Assembly: GCF_013340205.1 (NCBI RefSeq) | Contig: NZ_BJTG01000010.1 | Coordinates: forward strand, 62,001-126,000 | DNA from: Anaeromyxobacter diazotrophicus | GTDB lineage: Bacteria; Myxococcota; Myxococcia; Myxococcales; Anaeromyxobacteraceae | Reading direction: 5' to 3' | Length of the DNA stretch: 64,000 nt | Shown here: positions 11,425 to 24,695 of the stretch, in pieces | Layout of the letters: each line of letters opens with the position of its first letter | Numbering within the stretch: the stretch's first letter is position 1 | Notes under the pieces: model-generated | What the model was told of the DNA's origin: nothing | Seen by the model: the letters and a program-made list of their open reading frames with translations, nothing else | Database searches by the model: none | Program-made: the position numbers and the translations under genes

Positions 11425-11432
11425 CCCCCGCC

Positions 11433-12140
11433 GTGCCCGTCTACCGCCTGCCGCGCGAGCCCGTCTTCCCCGAGCCGGAGGAGGCCGAGCCCGACGGGCT
11501 CCTGGCCGTCGGGGGCGACCTCTCGCCCGAGCGGCTGCTCGAGGCGTACGCGGCCGGGATCTTCCCCTGGTACTCCGAGGACAGCCCCATCCTCTGGTGG
11601 TCGCCCGACCCGCGGCTCGTCCTCGACCCCGCCGCGCTGCACGTCCCGCGCTCGCTGGCGCGGACGCTCCGCCGCGGCCGGTTCGAGGTGCGCGCGGACA
11701 CCGCCTTCGGCGAGGTCATCCGCCGCTGCGCCGGCAAGGCGCGCCCGGGACAGGACGGGACCTGGATCACCGGGGCGATGGTGGCGGCCTACGAGCGCCT
11801 GCACCAGCTCGGGTTCGCTCACGCCTTCGAGGCGTGGGAGGACGGCGCGCTCGCCGGCGGCCTCTACGGCGTCTCGCTCGGCGCCGCCTTCTTCGGGGAG
11901 TCGATGTTCGCCGACCGCCCCGACGCCTCCAAGGCGGCCTTCGTCGAGGGGGTCCGCTGGCTCGCCGCCCGGGGGGTGGAGCTCGTCGACTGCCAGGTCC
12001 GGACCGAGCACCTCGCCCGGTTCGGCGCGGTCGAGGTGCCGCGCCCGGCCTTCCTGGCGCGCCTGGCCGCCGCGCTCCGGCGGCCCACGCTCCGGGGCCG
12101 CTGGGACCTCGGGCACCGCGCGGGTCCTCCGGCCGGGTGA
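11433..12140 (+). CDS. aat: leucyl/phenylalanyl-tRNA-protein transferase
   Basis: Transfers Leu or Phe from aminoacyl-tRNA to proteins with N-terminal Arg or Lys, creating N-degrons. The 235-residue length is normal for the family. Conserved blocks visible are FPWYSED, WWSPDPR, TWIT near residue 110, and GGLYGVSLG followed by FFGESMF. The start is the GTG at 11433; a longer frame upstream is low complexity. clpS and clpA follow on the same strand, so adding, recognising and degrading the degron are encoded together. Confidence 0.96.
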   Translation: MPVYRLPREPVFPEPEEAEPDGLLAVGGDLSPERLLEAYAAGIFPWYSEDSPILWWSPDPRLVLDPAALHVPRSLARTLRRGRFEVRADTAFGEVIRRCAGKARPGQDGTWITGAMVAAYERLHQLGFAHAFEAWEDGALAGGLYGVSLGAAFFGESMFADRPDASKAAFVEGVRWLAARGVELVDCQVRTEHLARFGAVEVPRPAFLARLAAALRRPTLRGRWDLGHRAGPPAG

Positions 12141-12214
12141 GCGCTTCTGCGGCGCGGACGCACGCCCGGCGAGGAGGCGGCCTCGCCCCGCGGGCGGGGC
12201 GTCGCCATTTTGCT

Positions 12215-12220
12215 TACAAT
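12215..12220 (+). promoter_or_regulatory. -10-like box of clpS
   Basis: TACAAT sits 9 nt before the clpS ATG, in an AT-richer patch of an otherwise GC-rich gap. It would give a leader of at most a few nucleotides. No Shine-Dalgarno sequence is visible. Confidence 0.45.
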
Positions 12221-12229
12221 GATGGCCCC

Positions 12230-12556
12230 ATGGCCGAGCCCCCCCGCTCCCCGGGCGACACGGCTGTCGCGATCCCGAAGACCCGGACCGCGAAGAAGCT
12301 CGCAAAGCCGCCGCTCTTCAAGGTTCTGTTGCACAACGACGATTACACGACCATGGAGTTCGTGGTCGAGGTGCTGAGGACGGTCTTCCACCACGACGCC
12401 GAGCGCGCGACGCGGATCATGCTGGCGATCCACCACCGCGGGGTCGGCGTGGCGGGGACCTACCCGATGGAGATCGCCGAGACGAAGGCCGAGAAGGTCA
12501 TGTCGCTGGCGCGGGCGGCGCAGTTCCCGCTGCTGTGCACGGTGGAGCCGGAGTAG
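12230..12556 (+). CDS. clpS: ATP-dependent Clp protease adaptor ClpS
   Basis: Small adaptor of 108 residues that binds N-degron substrates and hands them to ClpA. An extended N-terminal arm (about 28 residues) precedes the conserved core LLHNDDYTTMEFVVEVL, with the N-degron pocket residues in HNDDYTTM. The IAETKAEKV stretch near the C-terminus is also typical. It lies 6 bp before clpA, so the two are almost certainly co-transcribed, and it follows aat. Confidence 0.97.
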   Translation: MAEPPRSPGDTAVAIPKTRTAKKLAKPPLFKVLLHNDDYTTMEFVVEVLRTVFHHDAERATRIMLAIHHRGVGVAGTYPMEIAETKAEKVMSLARAAQFPLLCTVEPE

Positions 12557-12562
12557 GAGTCG

Positions 12563-14848
<2,286 letters not shown>

Positions 14849-14860
14849 CGGCGGCGGGCG

Positions 14861-15790
14861 CTAGCCGAGCTGCGCGACGAGCTCGAACGCCTCCGCCCTC
14901 GCCGCGCCGAGGGCGGCGTCGTCCATCTTGAGCGCCTTGCGGGCCTCGTGGAAGACGCCGTGCCAGTTGACGTCGAGGCCCTCCAGCGGCGGCTCGGGGG
15001 TGGCGGTGGAGAGCGGGTCCGCGTCGTCCGGCGGCGGGAGCATGCCCGCGCCCGCCTCCCAGCACAGCTGCTCTGCCAGCACGAGCGCGGCGTTCGCCTG
15101 CTCGGCGCGCCCGTTCACCACCACGTCGTGGTGGTGCGCCACGAGCTGCTGCAGGGGCGGCGGCAGCTTCCACTGGCGGGCGAGCAGGCCCGAGGCGTCG
15201 ACGTGGACCGCGTCCAGGACCGGGCTGAGGGTGCGCATGGAGAGGCGCCGCCACGCCGGACGCTCCACGATCGCGAGCAGGGCGGCGGCGAACCCCACGT
15301 CGTGGAGCAGCCCGCACAGGAAGGCATACTCCGCGTTGACGAGGGTGCGCCGGCACACCGCGCGCGAGACGTGCGCCACCGCCGTCGAGTGGCGGTAGAG
15401 GCGCGCCATGATCTCGTCGTAGCCGGGGACGCGGAAGACCTCGAGGTGGAGCGCCGCCTCCAGCACCAGGTCGCGCAGGGTCTTGAGGCCGAGGCGGATG
15501 GCGGCCTGGTGCAGGGTCATCACCGGCGAGCGGGTGGCGTAGAAGGCGGACTGGGCGATGGAGAGCACCCGGGCCGCGAGCACCGGGTCGCGCTGCAGCA
15601 CGCTCACCACCTCGTCGAACTGGACGTTGGAGCGCGAGGCGAGCTGCATGACCTCGAGCGCCACCGCCGGCAGCGTCGGGGCGCGGAAGCTCGGCGAGGC
15701 GAGCGCCTTTTGTACCGCCGCGGTGAGCTCGAGCGGATCCACCTCGGCGGTGGGCGCGGTGGCGACGATGAGTTCGCTCGGCAAGGGCAT
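14861..15790 (-). CDS. HDOD domain protein
   Basis: A 309-residue protein. The HDOD domain (about residues 30-235) is a degenerate HD fold seen in bacterial signalling proteins. The family feature LPAVALEVMQLA starts the domain. CGLLHDVGFAA and a later HHH cluster (VAHHHDVV) are visible, so a His/Asp pair is retained. It is probably a regulatory scaffold in motility, cell-cycle or second-messenger control, as in other myxobacteria; the target is unknown. A GGCGGAGGA ribosome-binding site precedes the ATG. It converges on clpA with a 12-bp gap and is divergent from hrpB. Confidence 0.88.
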   Translation of the reverse strand: MPLPSELIVATAPTAEVDPLELTAAVQKALASPSFRAPTLPAVALEVMQLASRSNVQFDEVVSVLQRDPVLAARVLSIAQSAFYATRSPVMTLHQAAIRLGLKTLRDLVLEAALHLEVFRVPGYDEIMARLYRHSTAVAHVSRAVCRRTLVNAEYAFLCGLLHDVGFAAALLAIVERPAWRRLSMRTLSPVLDAVHVDASGLLARQWKLPPPLQQLVAHHHDVVVNGRAEQANAALVLAEQLCWEAGAGMLPPPDDADPLSTATPEPPLEGLDVNWHGVFHEARKALKMDDAALGAARAEAFELVAQLG

Positions 15791-15903
15791 TCCTCCGCCG
15801 GGGGCGTTAGCGACCTCCGTGCCAGGGCCGGCGCGCCTAACCTCGCGTAGACCAGGCAGTTCGGGCCGGGTCCTGGGCGTCCTGGGTCGCCCGCCGCCCG
15901 GTC

Positions 15904-15922
15904 GCGCCTCCGGGGGAGGCGC
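15904..15922. repeat. perfect 8-bp palindrome upstream of hrpB
   Basis: GCGCCTCC and GGAGGCGC form a perfect 8-bp inverted repeat with a 3-nt loop. It sits 21-39 bp before the hrpB GTG, just upstream of the -10-like box, where a -35 or an operator would lie. It could be a repressor site; no T-run supports a terminator. Confidence 0.4.
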
Positions 15923-15930
15923 TTCCGGGT

Positions 15931-15936
15931 TATGAC
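15931..15936 (+). promoter_or_regulatory. -10-like box of hrpB
   Basis: TATGAC lies exactly 6 nt before the hrpB GTG, with no ribosome-binding site. It fits the leaderless pattern seen at many genes here. Confidence 0.4.
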
Positions 15937-15942
15937 GCGGCG

Positions 15943-18540
15943 GTGGATCCGCTCCCCATCGACCCCCTCCTGCCCGAGGTCGTCTCGGCGCTGCGCGCCG
16001 GGCCGGCGCTGGTGGTGGAGGCGCCGCCGGGCGCGGGCAAGACCACCCGCCTCCCGCCGGCGCTGCTCACCGCCGGGCTCGCCGGCGACGGCGAGGTGGT
16101 GGTGCTCGAGCCGCGGCGGCTCGCCGCACGCATGGCGGCGCGGCGGGTGGCGGCCGAGCTCGGCGAGCGGCCCGGCGAGACGGTGGGGTGGCAGGTCCGC
16201 TTCGAGGACGTCTCCGGCCCCCGCACCCGCCTCCGCTACGTGACCGAGGCGCTGCTCACGCGCCGCCTGCTGGCCACGCCCGAGCTGCCGGGGGTGGGGG
16301 CGGTGGTGCTCGACGAGTTCCACGAGCGGCACCTCGACGGCGACCTGGCGCTGGCGCTCCTGGCGCGGCTCGCCGCCCGGCGCCCGGACCTGAAGCTGGT
16401 CGTCATGTCGGCCACCCTCGACGCCGGCCCGGTGGCGCGCTTCCTCGGCGCGCCTTCGCTCCGCTCGGAGGGGCGCGCCTTCCCGGTCGAGCTGGAGCAC
16501 CTCTCGCCCGAGGAGGCCGCGCGCGACCAGCGGCTCGAGGAACGGGTGGCCTCGGCGGTGCGGCGGGCCTTGCGCGACGAGCCCGACGGGCACGTGCTGG
16601 TCTTCCTGCCCGGCGCCGCCGAGATCCGGCGCGCGCGCGAGGCGCTCTCCGGCCTCACGCTGGCGGAGGTCCTGCCGCTCCACGGCGACCTGCCGCCCGA
16701 GGAGCAGGACCGCGCCGTGGGCCCGTCCGCCCGGCGCAAGGTCATCCTCTCCACCAACGTGGCGGAGACCTCGGTCACGATCGAGGGCGTGGCTGCGGTG
16801 GTGGACTCCGGGCTCGCCCGCGTGGCGGCGCACTCGCCGTGGTCGGGGCTCCCCACCCTCGAGCTGCGCAAGGTGAGCCGCGCTTCGGCGGCGCAGCGGG
16901 CAGGGCGCGCGGGGCGGACGCGGGCGGGCCGGTGCCTGCGCCTCTACACGCGCCACGACCACGACGCGCGGCCCGAGTTCGACCTGCCGGAGATCCGGCG
17001 CGAGGACCTGGCCGGGACCGCGCTCGCGCTCGCCCAGCTCGGCGTCGCGGCGGGCGAGGGCTTCTGGCTCGACGCTCCGCCACCGGCGGCGTGGGAGGCG
17101 GCGCACGCGCTCCTGCGCGACCTCGGCGCGCTCGACGCCGCGGGCCGGATCACCGCCCTCGGCCGGCGGCTCGCGCGCTTCCCGCTCCACCCGCGGCTGG
17201 CGCGGCTGGTGGTCGCCGCGGAGGAGGCGGGCGATGGACCCGGAGGCGCGCTGCTGGCGGCGCTGCTCGGCGAGCGCGACATCCGCGCCTTCGAGGCGGG
17301 GCGGCTCGCGGGTCCGGGCGCGCCCGCGCCGCGGCGGGACGTGCCCACCGGCCCCTCCGACCTGCTGGAGCTGGCCTCGCTCTTCGAGGAGGCGGCGCGC
17401 GCGCGCTTCGCGGAGGGGGCGCTGCGGCGGCTCCGCCTCGCGCCGGGCGCAGTGCAGGCGGTGGAGCGGGCGCGGCGGCAGCTGGAGCGGCTGGTGCAGC
17501 GGCGGTCGACCTCGACCGCGAATTCGACCGCGACTGCGACGGCGACGGCGGCCGAGGAGGCCCTCCTGCGCGCGACCCTGGCCGGCTTCCCCGACCGCGT
17601 GGCGCGGCGGCGCGCGCCGGGGTCGGACGAGGTGGTGCTGGCGGGCGGCGGCAGCGCGCGGCTCGCGCCGGAGAGCGCGGTGCGCGAGGCGCCGCTCCTC
17701 GTGGCCGTCGACGCGGAGGAGCGCCGGGTGCGGGTCGCGGGGCGGCCCGGCGCGGGCGGGGCGGTGGTGCGGCTCGCGAGCGCCGTCACCCAGGAGATGC
17801 TGCTCGACCTCTTCCCCGACGCGCTCCGCTACGAGGAGGAGGTGCGCTGGGACGCAACCGCAGAGCGCGCCGACGGCTTCGAGCGCCTCGTCTACCGCGA
17901 CCTCGTGCTGGAGGAGGCGCGCGCCGCGCGCGTCGACCCCGACCGCGCCGCGGCGGCGCTGCTCGAGGCGGCGCGCGCGCGCGGGGCGCGCTCCTTCGCG
18001 GGCGAGGGCGCGCTCGATCGGCTGCTCGCCCGGCTCGCCTTCGCCGCCCGCCACGCTCCCGACGCGGGGCTGCCCGCGCCCGGGGAGGACGGGGTCGAGG
18101 CGGCGCTGCGCGCGGCGTGCGTGGGGCGGCGCAGCTTCGCCGAGCTGCGCGAGGTGGGGCTGGAGGGCGCGCTCCTCGGCGCGCTGGCGCCCCCGGCGCG
18201 GGCGCTGCTCGAGCGGCTGGCGCCCGAGCGGGTGACCCTGCCCGGCGGGCGGAGCGTGAAGGTCGAGTACGAGGCGGGCGACAAGCCGCCCTGGATCGCG
18301 AGCCGGCTGCAGGACTTCTTCGGCCTGGCGGACGGGCCCCGGCTCGCCCAGGGGCGGGTGCCGCTCGTGCTCCACCTGCTCGCGCCGAACGGGCGGGCGC
18401 AGCAGGTGACGACCGACCTGGCCGGCTTCTGGTCGCGCCACTACCCTGCGCTCCGCCGCGAGCTCATGCGCCGCTACCCGCGCCACGCCTGGCCCGAGGA
18501 CCCGCTGCGCGCCGAGCCCCCGCAGCCGCGCAGGCGGTGA
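15943..18540 (+). CDS. hrpB: ATP-dependent RNA helicase-like HrpB
   Basis: DEAH-type helicase of 865 residues, close to the usual HrpB length. Walker A PPGAGKTT is near residue 28, the DEFH box near 123, motif III SATLD and the motif V/VI region STNVAETSVT and QRAGRAGR. The C-terminal HrpB domain ends in PRHAWPEDP, a family hallmark. Its cellular role in bacteria is poorly defined. Inside the C-terminal half lies a low-complexity Ser/Thr/Ala insert (from about residue 519) encoded by a DNA repeat also present in sucB. The start is the GTG at 15943. Confidence 0.95.
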   Translation: MDPLPIDPLLPEVVSALRAGPALVVEAPPGAGKTTRLPPALLTAGLAGDGEVVVLEPRRLAARMAARRVAAELGERPGETVGWQVRFEDVSGPRTRLRYVTEALLTRRLLATPELPGVGAVVLDEFHERHLDGDLALALLARLAARRPDLKLVVMSATLDAGPVARFLGAPSLRSEGRAFPVELEHLSPEEAARDQRLEERVASAVRRALRDEPDGHVLVFLPGAAEIRRAREALSGLTLAEVLPLHGDLPPEEQDRAVGPSARRKVILSTNVAETSVTIEGVAAVVDSGLARVAAHSPWSGLPTLELRKVSRASAAQRAGRAGRTRAGRCLRLYTRHDHDARPEFDLPEIRREDLAGTALALAQLGVAAGEGFWLDAPPPAAWEAAHALLRDLGALDAAGRITALGRRLARFPLHPRLARLVVAAEEAGDGPGGALLAALLGERDIRAFEAGRLAGPGAPAPRRDVPTGPSDLLELASLFEEAARARFAEGALRRLRLAPGAVQAVERARRQLERLVQRRSTSTANSTATATATAAEEALLRATLAGFPDRVARRRAPGSDEVVLAGGGSARLAPESAVREAPLLVAVDAEERRVRVAGRPGAGGAVVRLASAVTQEMLLDLFPDALRYEEEVRWDATAERADGFERLVYRDLVLEEARAARVDPDRAAAALLEAARARGARSFAGEGALDRLLARLAFAARHAPDAGLPAPGEDGVEAALRAACVGRRSFAELREVGLEGALLGALAPPARALLERLAPERVTLPGGRSVKVEYEAGDKPPWIASRLQDFFGLADGPRLAQGRVPLVLHLLAPNGRAQQVTTDLAGFWSRHYPALRRELMRRYPRHAWPEDPLRAEPPQPRRR
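17518..17546 (+). repeat. 29-bp repeat, copy in hrpB
   Basis: Starts with GCGAATTCGACCGCGAC and continues with a GCGACGGC-rich stretch. 27 of 29 positions match the copy at 20280-20308 on the other strand. Both copies are translated in the same frame as an ANSTAT-type Ser/Thr/Ala segment. Confidence 0.7.
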
Positions 18541-18564
18541 GCGAGGCCCCGCTCCCCGCGTGCT

Positions 18565-18570
18565 TACCTT
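18565..18570 (+). promoter_or_regulatory. -10-like box of the DUF72 gene
   Basis: TACCTT ends 6 nt before the ATG, with no ribosome-binding site between. Confidence 0.35.
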
Positions 18571-18576
18571 CGCCCC

Positions 18577-19356
18577 ATGGGCCGCGTGCTCGTCGGGACG
18601 AGCGGGTTCGTCTACCAGCACTGGCGCGGCGTCCTCTACCCGCGGGACCTCCCGCCGCGGCGCTGGCTCGCGCGCTACGCCGCCGAGTTCCCCACGGTGG
18701 AGCTCAACGCCACCTTCTACCGGCTGCCGCGGCCCGAGGCGGTCGCGCGCTGGCGCGCCGAGACGCCGGACGACTTCGTCTTCGCGGCCAAGGGCAGCCG
18801 CTACCTCACGCACATGAAGCGCCTCCTCGACCCGAGGCCCGGCGTCGCGAGGTACTTCGAGCCCGTGTCGCGGCTCGGCCCGAAGCTGGCGGTGGTCCTG
18901 TGGCAGCTCCCCCCGCGCTGGAGCGCGGACGCGGCGCGCCTCGACGCCTTCCTCGCCGCCCTCCCCCGCGGCCTCCGCCACGCGGTCGAGTTCCGCGACG
19001 CGCGCTGGTACGACGAGGCGATCTGCGAGGTCCTCGACCGCCACGGCGCCGCGTTCTGCGAGCACGACCTCGTGCCGCGGCCCCCGCCCCGCCTCACCGG
19101 CGGCTTCCGCTACCTCCGGTTCCACGGCACCACCGGCCGGTACCGGGGGCGCTACGGCGCCGAGGCGCTCGCCCCGGTGGCCCGCGACCTCGCCCGCTCT
19201 GCGGCGCGCGGCGACGCCTTCGTCTACTTCAACAACGACCTCGGCGGCCACGCGATCCAGGACGCGCGCGACCTCCTGGCGATGCTGCCGCGGGAGGTCC
19301 GGGAGCCGCGGGCGCAACGCGCGGCACCGCTCGACTCCAGGGCGCCGCCGAGGTGA
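18577..19356 (+). CDS. DUF72 (YecE-like) TIM-barrel protein
   Basis: A 259-residue member of the DUF72 family, which adopts a TIM-barrel fold and has no proven general function. Typical marks are the N-terminal VGTSGFVYQHW, FPTVELNATFYRLP, VFAAKGSRYLTHMKRL, the VEFRDARWY strand and YFNNDLGGHA near the end. It starts 36 bp after hrpB but has its own -10-like box. It converges on sucB with a 7-bp gap. The C-terminal 25 residues are Ala/Arg/Pro-rich and probably disordered. Confidence 0.92.
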   Translation: MGRVLVGTSGFVYQHWRGVLYPRDLPPRRWLARYAAEFPTVELNATFYRLPRPEAVARWRAETPDDFVFAAKGSRYLTHMKRLLDPRPGVARYFEPVSRLGPKLAVVLWQLPPRWSADAARLDAFLAALPRGLRHAVEFRDARWYDEAICEVLDRHGAAFCEHDLVPRPPPRLTGGFRYLRFHGTTGRYRGRYGAEALAPVARDLARSAARGDAFVYFNNDLGGHAIQDARDLLAMLPREVREPRAQRAAPLDSRAPPR

Positions 19357-19363
19357 GCCGGCG

Positions 19364-20650
19364 TCAGAGCTCGAACAGCAGCCGCTCCGGGTCCTCGATG
19401 CACTCCTTCACCCGCACCAGGAAGGAGACCGCCTCGCGGCCGTCGACGAGCCGGTGGTCGTAGCTGAGGGCGACGTACATCATGGGCCGCACGACCACCG
19501 CGTCGCCCGGCCCGACCACCGCGCGCTTCTCGATCTTGTGCAGGCCGAGGATGCCCGACTGCGGCGGGTTGAGGATGGGGGTCGAGAGCAAGGAGCCGTA
19601 GACGCCGCCGTTCGAGATGGTGAACGTGCCGCCCTCCAGGTCCTGCATGGTGATGCGGTTCTCCCTCGCCTTCTTGCCGAGCTCGCCGATGGCCTGCTCG
19701 ATCTGGGCGAAGGAGAGCTGGTCGGCGTCGCGCAGCACCGGGACGACGAGCCCCTTGCCCCCGCCGACCGCCACGCCGATGTCGTAGTGGTCCTTGTAGA
19801 CGATGTCCTGCCCGCGGACCTCGCCGTTCACGCCGGGCCAGGCGCGCAGCGCCTCGACCGACGCCTTCACGAAGAACGACATGAAGCCGAGCTTCACGCC
19901 GTGGGCCTCCAGGAACGCGGCGCCGTGCTTCTCGCGCAGGGCGAGGACCCGCGACATGTCGACCTCGTTGAAGGTCGTCAGGATGGCGGCGCCCTGCTGC
20001 GCCTCGAGGAGCCGCCGCGCCACCGTGCGCCGGAGCGGGGTCATGGGCACCACCCGCTCGCGCGCGGCGCTCGCGCCGTCGCGACCGGCCCCGGGCGCGG
20101 GCGCGGGGCGCGCCTCCAGCGCGCGATCCAGGTCGGCGCGGCGCACGACCGCGCCGCCCGCCACGTCCGCCGCGGCGAGCCCGCGCTCGGCCATGAGCCG
20201 GCGCACCGACGGCGGGGCGCGGACGCGCCCGTGTGCGCCGTCGCCGCCGCGTCCCGAGGTCGCCGCTGCCGCCGCGGCGGTCGCCGTCGAGGTCGCGGTC
20301 GAATTCGCGGCCGGGGCCGCGGTCGAGGCCGAGGCCGGTGTCGCGGGCGCGGGCACCGCCCGGACCGCGGGCTGCGGGGCGCCCGGCCTCGGCGGCGCCG
20401 CGATCGCGGCCGCCCCCTCCTCCAGCTCGCCGATGACCTCGCCCACCGCCACGTTCGCGCCGCTCGCCTTCACGATCCGCCGCAGCACGCCGGCGGCGGG
20501 CGCGGGGAGCGCCACGGTGGCCTTCTCGCTCTCTACCTCCACCACCGGCTCGTCCACCTGGACCGCGTCGCCTTCCTTCTTCAGCCAGGTCCCCACCGTC
20601 GCCTGGGTGATGGACTCGCCCAGCGCGGGGACGCGCAGCTCGATCGACAT
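19364..20650 (-). CDS. sucB: 2-oxoglutarate dehydrogenase E2 (dihydrolipoyl succinyltransferase)
   Basis: E2 core of the 2-oxoglutarate dehydrogenase complex; it transfers the succinyl group to CoA in the TCA cycle. It has 428 residues. The lipoyl domain (1-78) has the lipoylated Lys43 in VESEKATV. A long Ala/Ser/Thr/Pro linker follows, then the peripheral-subunit-binding domain (PPSVRRLMAERGL). The catalytic domain has the active-site motif SYDHRLVDGREA. I chose the ATG at 20648-20650, preceded by AAAGGTGG. The linker contains the DNA repeat shared with hrpB. It lies 18 bp after sucA; the E3 gene is not in the window. Confidence 0.96.
   Translation of the reverse strand: MSIELRVPALGESITQATVGTWLKKEGDAVQVDEPVVEVESEKATVALPAPAAGVLRRIVKASGANVAVGEVIGELEEGAAAIAAPPRPGAPQPAVRAVPAPATPASASTAAPAANSTATSTATAAAAAATSGRGGDGAHGRVRAPPSVRRLMAERGLAAADVAGGAVVRRADLDRALEARPAPAPGAGRDGASAARERVVPMTPLRRTVARRLLEAQQGAAILTTFNEVDMSRVLALREKHGAAFLEAHGVKLGFMSFFVKASVEALRAWPGVNGEVRGQDIVYKDHYDIGVAVGGGKGLVVPVLRDADQLSFAQIEQAIGELGKKARENRITMQDLEGGTFTISNGGVYGSLLSTPILNPPQSGILGLHKIEKRAVVGPGDAVVVRPMMYVALSYDHRLVDGREAVSFLVRVKECIEDPERLLFEL
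20280..20308 (-). repeat. 29-bp repeat, copy in sucB linker
   Basis: On the minus strand it starts GCGAATTCGACCGCGAC, identical for 17 nt to the hrpB copy, then diverges at two positions in the next twelve. It encodes part of the flexible linker, in the same reading frame as in hrpB. Confidence 0.7.
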
Positions 20651-20668
20651 CGGTTCATCCACCTTTCG

Positions 20669-23512
<2,844 letters not shown>

Positions 23513-23564
23513 GGCCACCTATCTAATGGCGCGCCGCGCCGGGCGCGTGACACTCTGAGGCTCG

Positions 23565-24695
23565 ATGGCCATCGGGACCCACCCTGAGCTGGTGTACCGC
23601 GCCGGCGGCGCCGAGCGGCGCGCCGCGTGGTGGTCGGAGGGTACGCCGCCGCCGGGCCGCCTGGCCGCGGCGGACGACCGCACCACCGCCGGCGCCGCGC
23701 TGCGGCTCGCCGCCGGCGGCACCGGGCTCGTCTACGGCGGCGACTGGCACAACGGGCGGCAGCTGCTCGCCGCCATGGGCCGGCGGCTGCGCGCGCCGCC
23801 TCCCGCGGGTCCCGGGGCCGCCGCGCTCTACCGCGCCGAGCGCGAGCGGCGCCGGCTGGAGCACGAGGTCCTCTCCCGGCTCTGCGTCCCGCTCGGGCCG
23901 GGCTGGAGCTCGCCGCTCCGGCGCGCGCCGCCGCTGGAGGCGCCGCTCGCGGCGGCCTTCGGCGCCCCGCCGGACGCGCCCGCGCTCATGCCGCTCCGGG
24001 AGCTGCTCGGCGCCGTCGGCGCCTACGAGTGGCTCCGGCGCGGCGTGCCGGTCCCGGCGCTGGGCGGGGCCGTTCACCCTGCGTACGGGGTGTTCGCGCC
24101 GGTGCGGGGCGAGTACGTCGAGCTGGTGGCGCGCGCCCTCTCGCGGCGCGGGCCGCTCCGCGGCGCGACCGCCTTCGACGTCGGCACCGGCACCGGCGTC
24201 CTCGCGGGGCTGCTCGCGCGCGCCGGGGCGCGCGTGGTCGCCACCGACCTCGACCCACGGGCGGTCGCCTGCGCGCGCGACAACGCGCGGCGGCTCGGGG
24301 TGGCGGCCGCGGTGGAGGTGATCGAGGCGGACCTCTACCCGGCGGGCCGCGCCGAGCTCGTGGTGGCGAACCCGCCCTGGCTGCCGGGGGCGCCGCAGGG
24401 CGCGCTCGACCGCGCCATCTACGATCCGGGGGGCGAGGTGCTGGCGCGGCTGCTCGCCGGGCTGCCGGAGCACCTCGCGCCGGGCGGGGAAGGCTGGCTC
24501 GTGCTCTCCGACCTGGCCGAGCGGCTCGGGCTCCGCGCGGAGGGGGAGCTCGCGGGGCACTTCGAGCGGGCGGGCCTGAAGGTCGCCTTCACGCTCGAGG
24601 CGCGGCCCACCCACCCCCGGGCGCGCGGGGGCGAGGACGCGCTGGCGCGCGCCCGCGCCGAGGAGCGGACGGTGCTCTACGGGCTCAGGGCGTGA
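23565..24695 (+). CDS. class I SAM-dependent methyltransferase (PrmC/RsmC-like)
   Basis: A 376-residue protein. The N-terminal 160 residues are not recognised. The C-terminal Rossmann methyltransferase has motif I AFDVGTGTGVLAGLLA (near residue 203), the acidic strand VVATDLDPRAVACARDN, and motif IV VVANPPWLPG. NPPW points to N-methylation of a protein Gln or a nucleic-acid base, as in PrmC, HemK and RsmC. The substrate is unknown. A GACACT box lies 10 nt before the ATG. The last 19 bp overlap the convergent nitroreductase gene. Confidence 0.85.
   Translation: MAIGTHPELVYRAGGAERRAAWWSEGTPPPGRLAAADDRTTAGAALRLAAGGTGLVYGGDWHNGRQLLAAMGRRLRAPPPAGPGAAALYRAERERRRLEHEVLSRLCVPLGPGWSSPLRRAPPLEAPLAAAFGAPPDAPALMPLRELLGAVGAYEWLRRGVPVPALGGAVHPAYGVFAPVRGEYVELVARALSRRGPLRGATAFDVGTGTGVLAGLLARAGARVVATDLDPRAVACARDNARRLGVAAAVEVIEADLYPAGRAELVVANPPWLPGAPQGALDRAIYDPGGEVLARLLAGLPEHLAPGGEGWLVLSDLAERLGLRAEGELAGHFERAGLKVAFTLEARPTHPRARGGEDALARARAEERTVLYGLRA

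Noticed and set aside
17500-17560. A frameshift or transposon remnant in hrpB
   Set aside because: The frame continues without a stop and no terminal inverted repeats or target duplication were found; it is an in-frame insert.
15604-19317. A 1237-codon minus-strand open frame opposite hrpB, and similar very long frames (19454-23587, 7662-10553)
   Set aside because: They lie opposite well-supported genes, have Arg/Ala/Gly/His-rich products and no homology or start signals; they are a by-product of the high G+C codon bias.
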